NCBI GenBank assembly: GCA_017311315.1
Contig: CM029660.1
Location: 30,699,410 to 30,763,409 of the forward strand
Length of the DNA: 64,000 nucleotides
Direction of reading: 5' to 3'
Source: Dendrocalamus latiflorus
Taxonomy: Eukaryota; Streptophyta; Magnoliopsida; Poales; Poaceae
Shown here: piece after piece, positions 1 to 10,680 of the stretch
How the letters are laid out: every line of letters begins with the position of its first letter
Numbering within the stretch: position 1 is the stretch's first letter
The notes under the pieces: model-generated
Told to the model about the DNA's origin: nothing
The model's database searches: none
Seen by the model: only the letters and a program-made list of their open reading frames with translations
Made by a program: the position numbers and the translations under genes

Positions 1-50
1 GTTACATGCGTAGCGTATATAAACTGAAACTAGATGTACGTTGAGAACCT

Positions 51-605
51 ATGAGTGAAGAGTACATTGATAGTGTGTCTGATTTTAGAAGAGCTTCCGA
101 GCAGGATATATCGAAAAAGAGGATGAAATTTATGTACTACCTATGCATTGATTGTGATATTCTGAAGATGTTTACCAACTCAGTGCAGATCAAAGCGCAC
201 TTGATTCGAAAGAGTTTCAAAAGGAGGTATACATACTGACTAGTCATAGTAAAGAGTAGATTATACAAGAAGGTAGTAACATCTTCGAGGGAGACAACGA
301 TATGCCAGATGTGAACTATGCTTTCGATGAGGATATGTCACATGATGACAATTTAGATTAGATGCTACGTGATGCAAAAGAAACTATAGTGAGAGAGAGT
401 TTGGTAAATTCAGGGTTTAATGGAAGACTTGGAGAAATCTTTGTTCCTGGGATGCAAACCAGAATATATAAGGTTGTCATCCGTGCTTGAACTATTGAAA
501 TTAAAGGCAATCAATGGTTGGTTCGACAGGAGTTTCACGACGTTGTTAGGTCTCCTAACAGACATCCTTTTAGAGGGAAACGTATTGCCCAGAATCACCT
601 ACTAA
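51..605 (+). pseudogene. CACTA (En/Spm-type) transposase, N-terminal remnant
   Basis: Two plus-strand frames resemble the start of plant CACTA TNP2-type transposases. The first (51-239) has the layout of the transposase-associated domain: a short N-terminal helix, the spaced cysteines of YLCIDCDILK, and the ending AHLIRKSFKRRYTY. The second (about 340-605) carries the acidic stretch HDDNLD, then CKPEYIRLSSVLELLKLKA and NGWFDRSF, which match the conserved block before the catalytic part of the family. The frames are separated by stop codons (one at 237-239 and another right after DDNLD), and the remaining several hundred codons are missing. It is therefore a dead fragment. Assignment rests on family knowledge; no terminal CACTA repeats were found in the window. 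Confidence 0.62.
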
Positions 606-1727
606 ACCAAGAAGATTCTTTATTCATCGAGAATGGAAGTAGAAATAATACATGCATACATGAAATGGATGGATCAAAGGCTCCAAGTCGCATGATCGTC
701 TTTACTTTTGCAGTATTTTCCTTTTCTTGTCTTGTAATGACTTTGGTTTCCTTAATGAAATCGGGGACTATGCCCATCGTATAAAAAAAATTGTGTCTAT
801 TTATCAAGCGACCGAAATTTAGCAAAATTTTGGTGTTTTTCTTAACTTTTAGACGGAGATCGATCTAACTGCTCTCATAACCCTCTGCGAATACAAAAAT
901 AAATCTCCCTACTAAAGACGAGTTGGTGGTGGTTAGTTTTCTCTATAACCTCCTACTACTGCTTAAAAGAGAGAGTTGGTTGATTAATGATAAGTTCATT
1001 CGTCTTTCTCACACTCCTAACAAAATTGTGCTGACATGTGGGCTGTGACAACTCCCGTTTCTCGATCCTCTGATTTTGCATATTTTCACCATGGTTTTGG
1101 TTTTGTAGTATCATATTATTACCGAGTTTACTATAGTGATTAGATTATGGTCATCAAAGATGTGCTATCTGTATGATACTTGTTTTTTTGTTGCAATGCA
1201 CAGGCAGTACTATAACATATGACGGTTGAAAGTGGTTATATGGCTGTTTCAATTTAAACACCTGCTGATAGTCGTTGCCGTTTCGAGTCTATACATTCAT
1301 AGAAGATTAGTGACACAAACATGCAACCATGGATATTTTCCATCACTCTATTATATGAGCAGCTTCAGTTAGTTACTGTTGTCTAACCTTATTGTCATCT
1401 CAAATATATATCTAATATTAACTTTTACAAATCACCGGTCTTATCGGTGCGTCTCTTCTTTTTTTTTTTTGGTTATAGCACATGTCATCTTGCCAATATT
1501 TATTTGTTGATATATATGAGGCGTCATTTCTGAATCTCTGATAGAATATATGATCCCGAACTTATCCATACGCAACTGTTTAAAGTAAAGAGAGACGAAC
1601 AAAATACAGAGCAACAAGATTTGCGAAAGCAAAAACATCCATCAGGTATCACTAATTATTACATCCATCCTTACGAAACTCAAAAGGGAAAAAAATCCAT
1701 CCTTGCAGGTACGAACTCACATGGGCT
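606..1727. other. Gene-free stretch, A/T-rich
   Basis: No supported gene. The sequence after the CACTA remnant may be more of the same element, but no terminal repeat is visible. Short open frames here have no recognisable domain. Confidence 0.5.
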
Positions 1728-2018
1728 TCAGTAGGAGCCGAGCTCGGTGATCTTGACGTGGAGGTGCCTCTGCGCGAAGGCGAACAGCCGGCCGACCTCC
1801 TCCCCGTCGATGGCGCCGTTGCGGTTGGCGTCGGCCGAGCGCACGCCCTCGCGCGCCTTCCACCACGCGAACCACAGGTGCAGGCCCCGCAGCGCGTGCT
1901 GCAGCTCCTCCCGGCTGATCCGCCCGTCGCGGTCGGCGTCGAACTGCCCCAGCCACGCCCAGAACTCCTCCACCGTCACCTCGCCCTGCGGCAGCCCGCG
2001 GTGCCGCATGAACGCCAT
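1728..2018 (-). CDS. Small EF-hand calcium-binding protein (96 aa)
   Basis: A single-exon gene for a small acidic and aromatic protein with two EF-hand loops. Loop 1 is DADRDGRISREE (residues 27-38) and loop 2 is DANRNGAIDGEE (63-74). Each has Asp or Asn at positions 1, 3 and 5, Gly at 6 and Glu at 12, so both should bind calcium. A Trp-rich segment (LWFAWW, 48-53) links them. The ATG at 2018 is chosen because it is the first one downstream of a TATA box at 2141-2150; the open frame continues upstream through that TATA box to 2294, so the longer 188-aa version is unlikely. Coding GC is very high, as is common in grass single-exon genes. Role: probably a cytosolic calcium sensor of the calmodulin-like group; partners unknown. 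Confidence 0.8.
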   Translation of the reverse strand: MAFMRHRGLPQGEVTVEEFWAWLGQFDADRDGRISREELQHALRGLHLWFAWWKAREGVRSADANRNGAIDGEEVGRLFAFAQRHLHVKITELGSY

Positions 2019-2140
2019 CCTCTCGTCGATCGACCGGCTGCTTGAGGCAGTAAAAAGCCTGCGCTGCTCCTCTGGCGAGTGCGGGCTGTACGTGGCTGTG
2101 AGTCTAGTCGGCCTGAACAGCAAAGCAACTATGCGCGGTC

Positions 2141-2150
2141 CTATATATAC
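2141..2150 (-). promoter_or_regulatory. TATA box of the EF-hand gene
   Basis: Reads GTATATATAG on the minus strand, about 125 bases upstream of the chosen ATG at 2018. Spacing fits a plant core promoter with a short leader. Confidence 0.6.
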
Positions 2151-2218
2151 GATTGATCGAGGAGGCTGAGGCTTTGGCGTTTTACGGCTCGGTTTCCGCA
2201 CGTTTACCACAATTCCAC

Positions 2219-2235
2219 GCGCGCGCGCGCGCGCG
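2219..2235. repeat. (CG)n microsatellite
   Basis: A short run of alternating C and G just upstream of the EF-hand promoter; such runs are length-variable. Confidence 0.8.
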
Positions 2236-2518
2236 TGCGTTTGGCTGGCCTGGCCGCGTACGGTTCTCTGTGCTGAACTTTGGTGATCGTTCAAAGAACG
2301 GGATCAATCACTAGTGGGCTAGCTCGCTGGTAGATGCTGCTTGCATGCCTTTGGGCTTTAGCGAGGGAATAATCGGTGGTGCAGCTTAGAGGTGCATTCT
2401 TTAGAATTAGATGAGGTGATTGACACGTAATCTAAAAGCGCAGATAGCAGGGTTTTGGTTGCCAGTTAGAAACAAAATACCGGAGGTCACCGAGATTTCC
2501 GGTTACCAAATCTCAGCT

Positions 2519-2761
2519 AGGGTTTAATCTTTCGGCTTCCTAAAAAATACGACAGTCACCGAAACCAGAGAAAGACGCAATTTCGTCCGTTTCATTCAAA
2601 AGTTCAGACGAAAATTTCAAATTTTTTGATGAAATTTAATCAAAATTTAAATAGGGATAATTCGGCCGAAAATTGACTGAATTATTGCCATTTCGGGGGG
2701 GGGGGACAAAAGCACTGAAATTTCGTTGTTTCGGTGAAATTTTGCCCGAAAGATTAAACCC
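2519..2761. mobile_element. MITE-like inverted-repeat element
   Basis: Ends AGGGTTTAATCTTTCGG and CCGAAAGATTAAACCCT are perfect inverted repeats around an A/T-rich core with the related words GAAATTTC and TTCGG and a run of G near 2696-2704. There is no coding capacity. A clean target duplication could not be assigned, so the superfamily is open. Confidence 0.6.
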
Positions 2762-4040
2762 TGATCTCGGCCACTATTTTTAAACAAATTTTAAACTCTA
2801 ATTTGTTACCGACCGAGATCTCAGTAAAATCTCTAAAAATTTCAGAAATCTTAGCCAATTTTTTAATTGAAAAATATCTAAATTTTTTGACTGGTTCAAA
2901 AAATATATCAGCCCCCATCGGAATTTCCTATAACCGGTGGTTACCAACCAGTAACCAAAATCCTGGCGATAGCAAAGAGCTATATGGTCAAATTTTGAGA
3001 ATCTGCAAAATTAGTACTCGACTGAAAATGTAGCAAGTACGACTTAGGCGTTGTTTGGTTCATATCCAATGCGCCACATTTGTTGTTTTTTTTGGAATAG
3101 TGTGTGGCCACACTTTTGTGATAATTGACTAGGTGAAACTGGTCACGAGCGAAGAAAGTTAATTGTGCCTTGTGGCAGCAAAGCAAACCCTAACCTAAAC
3201 TCTGGCGTTAGCTGGAGAAACTGGATGCCCAAAACACAAGACCTACATTTCCATTTTGCTTGACAGTGATTGAAACTTGCTTGTATTTGAACTGTCCCTT
3301 GTAGGCCGTCTGATTCAACTTTTCTTGAATTCTCGTCCGAGTTTAATCTTCAGGGCATATTTGGCCAACAGATTGCCCCTGAGAACAATAATGCATGTTC
3401 ATCATGATCTACACATTTTGTTCTTTGATGAATCTATCTCTGCTTTTTTAATGCGCTTTTATAAAATATTCACTGGTGTATGTAGTGGTAGGACAAAATC
3501 TTGCGGTATTAGGGAAAAGGATGAGAGTTGTTTAAGAAAAGTTCCGGTACTAGTCCTACTGAAGCCTCTAAACTCCAAGATTCTTTGTGTTGAAAGATGC
3601 AGAAAATTCATTGATTAAAGAAGAATCAGATTCTTTTGGTAGGCTTTCAGAAGCATTCGTGGACCAGCAAATTGCTGCGCAAAGTGTCAGTTATTTATGA
3701 TGGTAGGGTATAATGGGCTGCCTAGCTTAGACTAGATCACCAGAATGATAAACACATACAGTAATGCAGCAGTAGTTTACTTATTTGTCGATGCAAAGAT
3801 AGGTATTTATCCTTATTCCCACATCGGGAGAAACATGTGGTGGTAAATATGAGGACCTGTAATGTAAAATGATGTAGAAAAAAGTTGCCGTGGCAGTTAG
3901 AGGTTTCAGAAAATGAGGTGAATATTGTACTTGAGATTTACCCAGTTCTTTTAGCTAGGGTGATTTCTCTTGAGTTATCCGTCAACATACGGTACGAGGC
4001 AAGGAATGACTCTACTGAGTTTTATTCACCAGTTAGTTCA
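2762..4040. other. Gene-free stretch
   Basis: A/T-rich intergenic sequence. Open frames at 2803-3033 and 3277-3618 have no recognisable domain, codon bias or splice context and look like chance frames. Confidence 0.45.
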
Positions 4041-4301
4041 TTAAAAAACTTAAGCTGATGAAAAAAGATAAGCAGTTTACTTATACTTCAACATTCCCCT
4101 CATATATAGCCTCTCTCAGGTCTAAAACATGGAATAGAAGTGAGCTACAATTATTTTTTTAATTGGGGCAACTAGGTCTTAAACTCAAAACCTCTTGGCT
4201 CTGATACTATATTGAGTTACATGCACCAACCTATTCACCTAAAAAATTTAATCTAATGAGAAAAGACGAGCAATTCACTTATACTTCAACACTCACCTCA
4301 T
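4041..4301. repeat. Diverged direct repeat, retrotransposon debris
   Basis: A 60-70-base segment containing TTACTTATACTTCAACA occurs twice, starting near 4041 and 4240, about 200 bases apart. Next to the second copy the minus strand reads TATCAGAGCCAAGAGG, which resembles a plant LTR-element primer binding site (usually TGGTATCAGAGC). Probably the worn ends of Copia-type elements. Confidence 0.4.
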
Positions 4302-6401
4302 GTGTAGAAATCAAAAGACTCCAAGGCAACAGACATGTTGGTATTAGCGAATGGAAAGGTTGCTTGGTCAAACACGACATGGCAAGATGTGTAGACACGA
4401 TGAGTGGCAATATCCATGCATTGACAACCCTTGTGAGCGCTAGGGTAACCAAGGAAGACACATGCAGTAGACCACGGGGAGGGTTGGTGGGGTGTTGTGG
4501 ATGATAGGTTTGGATAGCAAAGACTCCCGAACACGCGAAGATGATTGTATGTGGGAGGTGTTTAATAGAGACGCTCATAGGGTGTATGGAATTTAATTGA
4601 GTGTGATGGAAGCCGATTTAAGAGATAGGTGACCGCAGCGAGTGCTTCAGCCCAAAACGCCAGAGGCATGAGAGCTTGAAAAAGGAAAGTGTAGACACCC
4701 TTGTTTATGGTGCAAAGAGCATGCTCAGCTTTTCTATTTTGTTAGGGGGTGTATGGACATGATAAACAAAGATGTATACCATGATTCTTGTAGAAGTCTA
4801 AGGATAGAGAGCTGACAAACTCAGTAACATTATCGGCTTGAATAACTTGAAGAGGCACACCAAATTGCGTGCGAGCATAGGCTATGAAGGCGACTAAAGA
4901 AGAATGTGTTTCAAATTTCTTGCGAAGTAGAAATGTCCAAACAAAATGAGTGTAATCATCCAAAACTACAAGGTAGTACCGACAACTGGAATTACTCAAA
5001 ATAGGAGATGTCCATAAATTGCAATGAATAAGTTGAAAGGGAGCAATAGTATGGGAGGAAGATTGAGAAAACGGCAATTGAGTGTGTTTTCCAAGTTGAC
5101 AAGTATGGCAAATGGATCAATCTATTTTATTACAAGATATAAAAGATTTATTTTGGAGAGAATCCATGGCATCAGGACCAGGATGCCCAAGGCGATGATG
5201 CCACAACTTTGAAGACGCAGTCACAGACACAAAAGCGGAAGAGTGTGCGGAGGACAGTGGACTGCTGACTGGATAAAGCTCTCCTTGACTATTGCAGCAA
5301 AAAAATCACTTTCTTGGTTTGAAGATCTTTTGAGACAAAACCAATAGGATCAAATTCAATGGAACAAGAGTTGAGTAGTGAATTGTCGAACGGAAATAAA
5401 TTTTTTGACTAAGTTGGGAACAAGTAGAACTTGATTAAGAAGAAACGACCCTATGGAGTAGTTAATAGAGCTTGACCGGTGCAAGTGATTGGCATGGATG
5501 AGCCATTTCCGACAACCACGGCAAATTTGGAAAGGGAGGGGGATGATGAATTGAGAAGTATATCCGCATCAAAGGACATGTGCGCGGAGATATATCCGCA
5601 TCGGAGGACATGTGCGCGGAGATATATCCGCATCGGAGGACATGTGCACGGAGGCTCCGGTGTCCATGACCCATTCGCCTTGTCCCAAACCGTGCATGGA
5701 TATGTTGTTCATGATAGCGAGAAATGCCACCTGATCCCATGAGGGTGGTGCAGATGGAGTTGATTCAGGTGTTGGTGCCGACGTGAAGGAGGCCGACATG
5801 TGGGATCCCTCGAAGGTGGTAGTGTAGGCTTGCGTCTGCCCATGCATGTGTTGTGGGCCAAGAACGCTAGCACTAGTGGAGGTTGGGCGCTAGTTGGAGG
5901 CCCATGGCATGGCCTGCCCAGTGTAGTGGTTGAAGCAAATCCACGTCCCAAAGGCTGGGAGCACGGTTGTTGCCCAAGCCCTTATTCCTCCCTTTGATGG
6001 AGCCATAGCCACCGTTGCCACCACTGTTGGTGCAATCGCCATGGTCATTGTGGTCACTACCGCCCTAACTGTTGTTGCCATAGCAATTACTGCCATTGTA
6101 GCTAGAGGATCTGCCAGATACCATGAGAGTCATGGCTTTGGTAGAGGACTGAGAAGACTTGGCATTGGCCAGGCACATCTCTTATTGAAGAAGCTGGGAG
6201 CAAGCCTTGACGAAGGAGGGAAAAGGCACCTACATTGGGATGATGGTGGCCATGCTAGAGAGGCTCTCATTGAGCCCGCGAAGATTGTTAAGGATGAGCG
6301 TGCGGTTGGAGATGATTTCACCGACGTCCGTAGGAGCATCGACGAGACATTTTACCTCTTGCAGTACTCGGTCACTGAGAGATCATCTTGCATAAGTGCA
6401 T
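4298..6401 (-). pseudogene. Copia element remnant: gag C-terminus, protease, integrase
   Basis: Read on the minus strand from 6401 downward it shows the second half of a Copia gag (MQDDLSVTEYC, then SNRTLILNNLRGLNES). The protease active-site region follows (EWVMDTGASVHMSSD, near 5750), then a protease tail (GNGSSMPITCTG), a pre-integrase zinc-binding region with CHTCQLGKH, and an integrase core (YYLVVLDDYTHFVWTF). The core continues to the conserved CVFLGYP block near 4430. Integrase acidic positions are damaged: HCNLW where Asp is expected, and ADNVTEF for the usual DNGTEF. Stops and frameshifts occur throughout, and no reverse transcriptase follows. Its gag N-terminus lies at 10260-10680, beyond an inserted element. 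Confidence 0.8.
5558..5652. repeat. 32-bp tandem repeat inside the Copia protease region
   Basis: Three copies of a 32-base unit containing GGACATGTGCGCGGAGATA occur back to back. Because 32 is not a multiple of 3, the expansion shifts the protease frame. Confidence 0.85.
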
Positions 6402-7268
6402 TGTTAGAGTTTGTAATCTTGTTTTTAGTTTAGAAGTCAAAGTCGTATTCGAGTTTGCAGTGTGCAAGTCGGTTTATGTCGTGATCATAGTCGGTTTGTC
6501 ATGGTTGTAAGTCGTGTACAAGTACAAGTTGTATTTCGAGTTCATGTCGTAGTTGTATTCGAGTTTGAGTTAGACTATCGAGTCAGCTTCATAGCAGTAG
6601 TTGTAATCGAGCCCGCCCCGAAGTTGTAAAGTAGGGTATAAAGGGTAGAACATTGTAACTGAGAGAGGGCAAGTTGAGGCCAATGCGATCGATGTGATTG
6701 AGAGGCAAGGAAAACAAAGAGAGCGATCAGGGTGATCGTAGTGATTGGTGTGATCAAGAGAAAGAAATAAAGAAGAGAAAAGCAGTTTGGCTCTGGGAAA
6801 TCTATCGAGTACATCGAGTTCACAGACGTGGTTGTAAATGGAGTTACGACCATGGCGATGAGTGGAGGTGTCTGCAGGTGCTGAAGACGTGGTCGTAAAG
6901 GAGTTATGACCATGATCGTGGAGCAGAAGCTATGGTCACAAGAGTTATGACAACAATAGTCGATAAAGCCTTCAGCGTGGTCGATAGCATCATTATGTGG
7001 TCGTAATCGAGTTATGACTACAGTGATCGAGCCTACTACGTAGTCGAAGGAAGTGCAGCACAGCAGCGGTGAACGTGATTGTAACTTCAATTGAAGTTAT
7101 GACTACGTGGTCGGAGCAGCGAGACGTGATCGGAGAGGTCACAACATCGTCATAATGACTATCAAGGTGGTCGGAGAATCAACAGAGTGTTCATAACGAC
7201 TCAGGAGGTGGTCGTAGCGACAACAGCGTGGTCGTACGGCCTTTGGGAGTGGTCGTAGGACTTCAACA
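6402..7268 (+). repeat. 5' LTR of the nested Copia element
   Basis: Begins TGTTAGAG and ends CAACA. It contains a TATA-like GGTATAAAGGG near 6633 and many copies of a GTGGTCGTAA-type word in its second half. Matched by 9394-10259. Confidence 0.85.
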
Positions 7269-7384
7269 AGTGGTATCAGAACCAGTTGACTTTGGTTTCG
7301 AAGATCATAGGTGACAAGGTGTAGGCTCAGGGTGGACTGATCTCCCTCCAGTACCCTTTTCTGACAACCAACAATTACCTAGTT

Positions 7385-9018
7385 TGGGCAATGAAGATGA
7401 AGGCGAACATACGCGCCTAGAGAGTCTGGGGTGCAATCGATCCAAAGGGGAAGGACAATGAGGTGGACGACAAGGTGGATCAGGTGACTTTAGCCCTCAT
7501 CTACCAGGTGGTGCCAGATGTGATTATGCATCAGCTCATCGGCAAGGAGACAACACGAGAGGCATGGGAGACGCTTCAGACGATGCACGAGGGAATTGAT
7601 CGTGTCAAGGAGGTGCGGCTCCGGAATTTACGGAGCGAGTTCGAGAACCTGAAGATGGGAGAGATCTAGTCGGTGGATGAATTCGCCAGCAAGTTGAGTT
7701 CGTCGTACAATCAGATAACTCTCTTGGTGATAAGATGGAGAAATCTGTGGCGGTGAAGAAGTACCTACGCGTGCTTCTGGAGAAGTACATACCTATTGTC
7801 ATAACACTTATGTACTCCCCTGATCTGAACAAAAAGAGGATAGATGAGATCACCAGCTCTATCAAGGCTCATGAGGAGTTACTGAATGGATTTCAGTCAC
7901 GTAATGAGTAGGGATCTCATAACGAGGAGGCATTGCTAGTAAAGAGAGATCTAAGAGACGGTCGTGGCTCATCAAACAACCACGGGAGGTGGTGTGGTCG
8001 AGGCGGCCAGAGTGGCCGAGGCGGCAGGGGTGGCCGTGTAGACAAGGCTGGGTAAGGCGATGGCGAGAGATCCCGTGATAAGTCACATGTCAAGTGCTTT
8101 GATTGTGGCAAATATGGGCACTACGTGTCAGGATGTCGCAGCCATATAAAGTGCTTTAACTATAACGAGTTTGGGCACTATGCATCGGATTGCAAAAGTA
8201 AGAAGAAGGACTGGGAGGTTAACCTTGCCAAAGACAAAGAAGAAGATGACAAATCGCTAGTACTTCTCTCCTCATATGTTGAAAAGGAGTTGGCCATGGT
8301 GATACTGAATGAGGAGAATATAGTTCCAAAACTATGCATGAAGGAAGGTAACTATGATCACACGGATCAGAGGTACTTAGATAATGGAGCAAGCAACCAT
8401 ATGACGGGAGATCGTTCCATGTTTCATAAGCTTGACAAGAAGGTTTGGGGCAAGGTCAAGTTTGGCGACGGCTCCACGGTGGAGATAAAGGGAAAAGGGA
8501 CGATGATGTTGCAATGCAAGAACGGAGATAAGAAGTTGTTGACAGAAATTTATTATATACCAAGTCTATGCAACAACATACTTAGTCTCGGGCAGATGAC
8601 AGAAAGAGGGTGCAGGGTGGTGCTGCAGGATGAGTTATTGCGAGTGTATGACAAGAACAGAGATTTATTGATGAAAGTGAAAAGATCTCCAAATTGGTTG
8701 TACAAGATTTCTTTAAAAACTTGTAAATCGGTTTGTGTGAAGAGTAGCATGGAGAAGCCAAATTATGGTGAAGATGCAATCGAGGTAGACTCCTCAACAA
8801 ACAACGGCTCCAGAGGTGCATGCAACGAGCATGTATCAGTCATAGCAAGCGGTGCAGGAGGTGCGCACATGCATGTAGTTGACTCCGGACACACGCATGC
8901 AGGTGGAGAGGAGCGAAGCATAGTTGTACCAGGCATGTGCACAACTGACGCAGAGGGAGGTCGAAGCGCGATAGCTCAGGTGGTTGGCATAGACCTTATA
9001 CAGTTGGTGTGCATGTAG
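7385..9018 (+). pseudogene. Copia gag and protease remnant
   Basis: Plus-strand frames between the LTRs show the Copia gag block (LALIYQVVPDVIMHQLIG, TTREAWETLQTMHEG, about 7480-7590). Two zinc knuckles follow near 8095-8190: CFDCGKYGHYVSGC is complete, and CFNYNEFGHYASDC has the second Cys replaced by Tyr. The protease site reads YLDNGASNHMTGD (near 8380), with Asn replacing the Ser or Thr of the usual DSG/DTG. The pre-integrase start (SPNWLYKISLKT) follows, then coding similarity is lost by about 8740. Several stops break the gag. The open frame 8125-9018 is long but cannot make an active polyprotein. Confidence 0.75.
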
Positions 9019-9393
9019 TCGTAGCGAGTAGGGGCTCAGGAGGCCAAGGTGTTGGGACCCACAGGGAGGTGGGCGCATCCCTGAAGCAGAGGCAAGACGC
9101 GTAAGCAGGCATGCATCAGGCACTGGCTCGAGTGGTCTTACGTATCTGCAAGGACAGCGGAGCGCAACGGGAGCGGTAGTCAAAAGCAAGAGCACACGAT
9201 AGAGAAAGAGTTGGTATTGGTGCAGGAAAAGTGAGCAAGTGTTGCAGGTGGAAGACGACCAGACATGTAAACAAGGCTGAAGAGACGGCTATGGGAGCAG
9301 GTGCTCCAGCCTAGGCAGGCATGCAAGGAAGAAACTGAAGCAAGAGAGAAGATCAGCATGATCAAGATGAAAGAACAAGATTAAGGAGGTGAT

Positions 9394-10259
9394 TGTTAGA
9401 TTTTGTAATCTTGTTTTCATTTTAGAAGTCAAAGTCGTATTCGAGTTTGCAGTGTGCAAGTCGGTTGATGTCGTGATCGTAGTCGGTTTGTCATTGTCGT
9501 AAGTCGTGTACGAGTATGGGTTGTATTTCGAGTCCGTGTCGTAGTCGTACTCGAGTTCGAGTTGAACTGTCGAGTCCGCTTCATAGCAGTAGTCGTAATC
9601 GAGTCCGCCTCGAAGTCGTAGAGCAGGGTATAAAGGGCAGATCATTGTAACCGAGAGAGGGCGAGTTGAGGCCAATGCGATCAATGTGAGCGAGAGGCAA
9701 GGAAAACAAAGAGAGCGATTAGGGTGATCGTAGCGATTGGTGTGATCGAGAGAAAGAAATAAAGAAGAGAAGAATGGTTTGGCTCTGGGAAATCTATTGA
9801 GTACATCAAGTTCACAGACGTGGTCGTAAACGGAGTTACGACCACAGTGACGAGCGGAGGTGTCCGTAGGTGCTGAAGACGTGGTCGTAAAGGAGTTACA
9901 ACCACGATAATGGAGCAGAAGCTGTGGTCGTAAGGGTTACGACAATGGTAGTCGATAAAACCTTCAGCGTGGTCGACAGTATCATTGTGTGGTCGTAATC
10001 AAGTTATGACTATGGTGATCGAGCCTACTACGTGGTCGAAGAAAGTGCAGCGCAGCGGTGTGAACGTGGTCGTAACTTCAGCTGAAGTTATGATTACATG
10101 GTCGAAGCAGCGAGACGTGATCGGAGAGATCACAACATCATCGTAACGACTGTCAGGGTGGTCAGAGAACCAACAGAGTGATCGTAACGACTAAGGAGGT
10201 GGTCGTAGCAACAATAGCATGGTCATACGGCCTCTAGGAGTGGTCATAAGACTCCAACA
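9394..10259 (+). repeat. 3' LTR of the nested Copia element
   Basis: Copy of 6402-7268, starting TGTTAGA and ending CTCCAACA, with its own GGTATAAAGGG near 9629. Confidence 0.85.
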
Positions 10260-10680
10260 CGCAAAATTCTTGCTCGAGGTACATGTCACAGCTCTCTTTG
10301 TTGTCGAGGAAGAGTTCTTCTATTGCGTCCCAGAGTTCATGGGCTGTTTGCTTGGGATCCATGATGATGTCGAGAATCTTGTTGGAGATGGTGCCGTAGA
10401 GCCAGGTGAGGAGTGCCCAATCCTGTTGCACCCATCGACATGGTGGAGATCGCCGTGCTTGCCCATCGTAGCAGTGAGGAAGGTCCGTCGTTTGGTGTAG
10501 TGTGAAGCCTGCAAGTCGAGGGTGATAGGAGTCTTGATGGCTGTGCTGCTCAGGGAGGAGGCTATGGTTGAGCAGGTGTTGGAGGTGTTGGTGATAGCAG
10601 AAGCTTTGGTGCTCATGGCGGCGAGAGAAAGATCGCACTGCAGGCCCTAGGTTCAAGAGCATATTGCCCTAATACCAAGA
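10260..10680 (-). pseudogene. Copia gag N-terminus, separated from its body at 4298-6401
   Basis: On the minus strand this encodes the first part of a Copia gag: ITLDLQAS, then WALLTWLYGTISNKILDI, KQTAHELWDAIEELF and YLEQEF, ending at the border of the inserted element. The next gag block (MQDDLSV) begins on the other side of that element at 6401. Two reading frames are needed, so a frameshift lies within gag. Just upstream (about 10661-10676) the minus strand reads TTGGTATTAGGGC, a degraded Copia primer binding site, so the element's 5' LTR should lie at higher coordinates, but its copy at the other end was not found. Confidence 0.75.

Larger units (their letters stand above)
6402..10259 (+). 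mobile_element. Internally deleted Copia LTR retrotransposon (nested insertion)
   Basis: Two LTRs of about 866 bp (6402-7268 and 9394-10259) start with TGTTAGA/TGTTAGAG and end CAACA. Directly after the 5' LTR lies TGGTATCAGAACCAG (7271 on), the usual plant Copia primer site resembling initiator tRNA-Met. A purine-rich tract (AAGGAGGTGA) precedes the 3' LTR. The flanks TGCAT and CGCAA may be an imperfect 5-bp target duplication. The LTRs differ at many sites, mostly C/T transitions, so the insertion is old. It interrupts the gag of a minus-strand Copia element. Integrase, reverse transcriptase and RNase H are absent. Confidence 0.85.

Noticed and set aside
1717..2294. 188-aa extended form of the EF-hand protein
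   Set aside because: The extension runs through the TATA box and the CG microsatellite; the ATG at 2018 is the first after the promoter.
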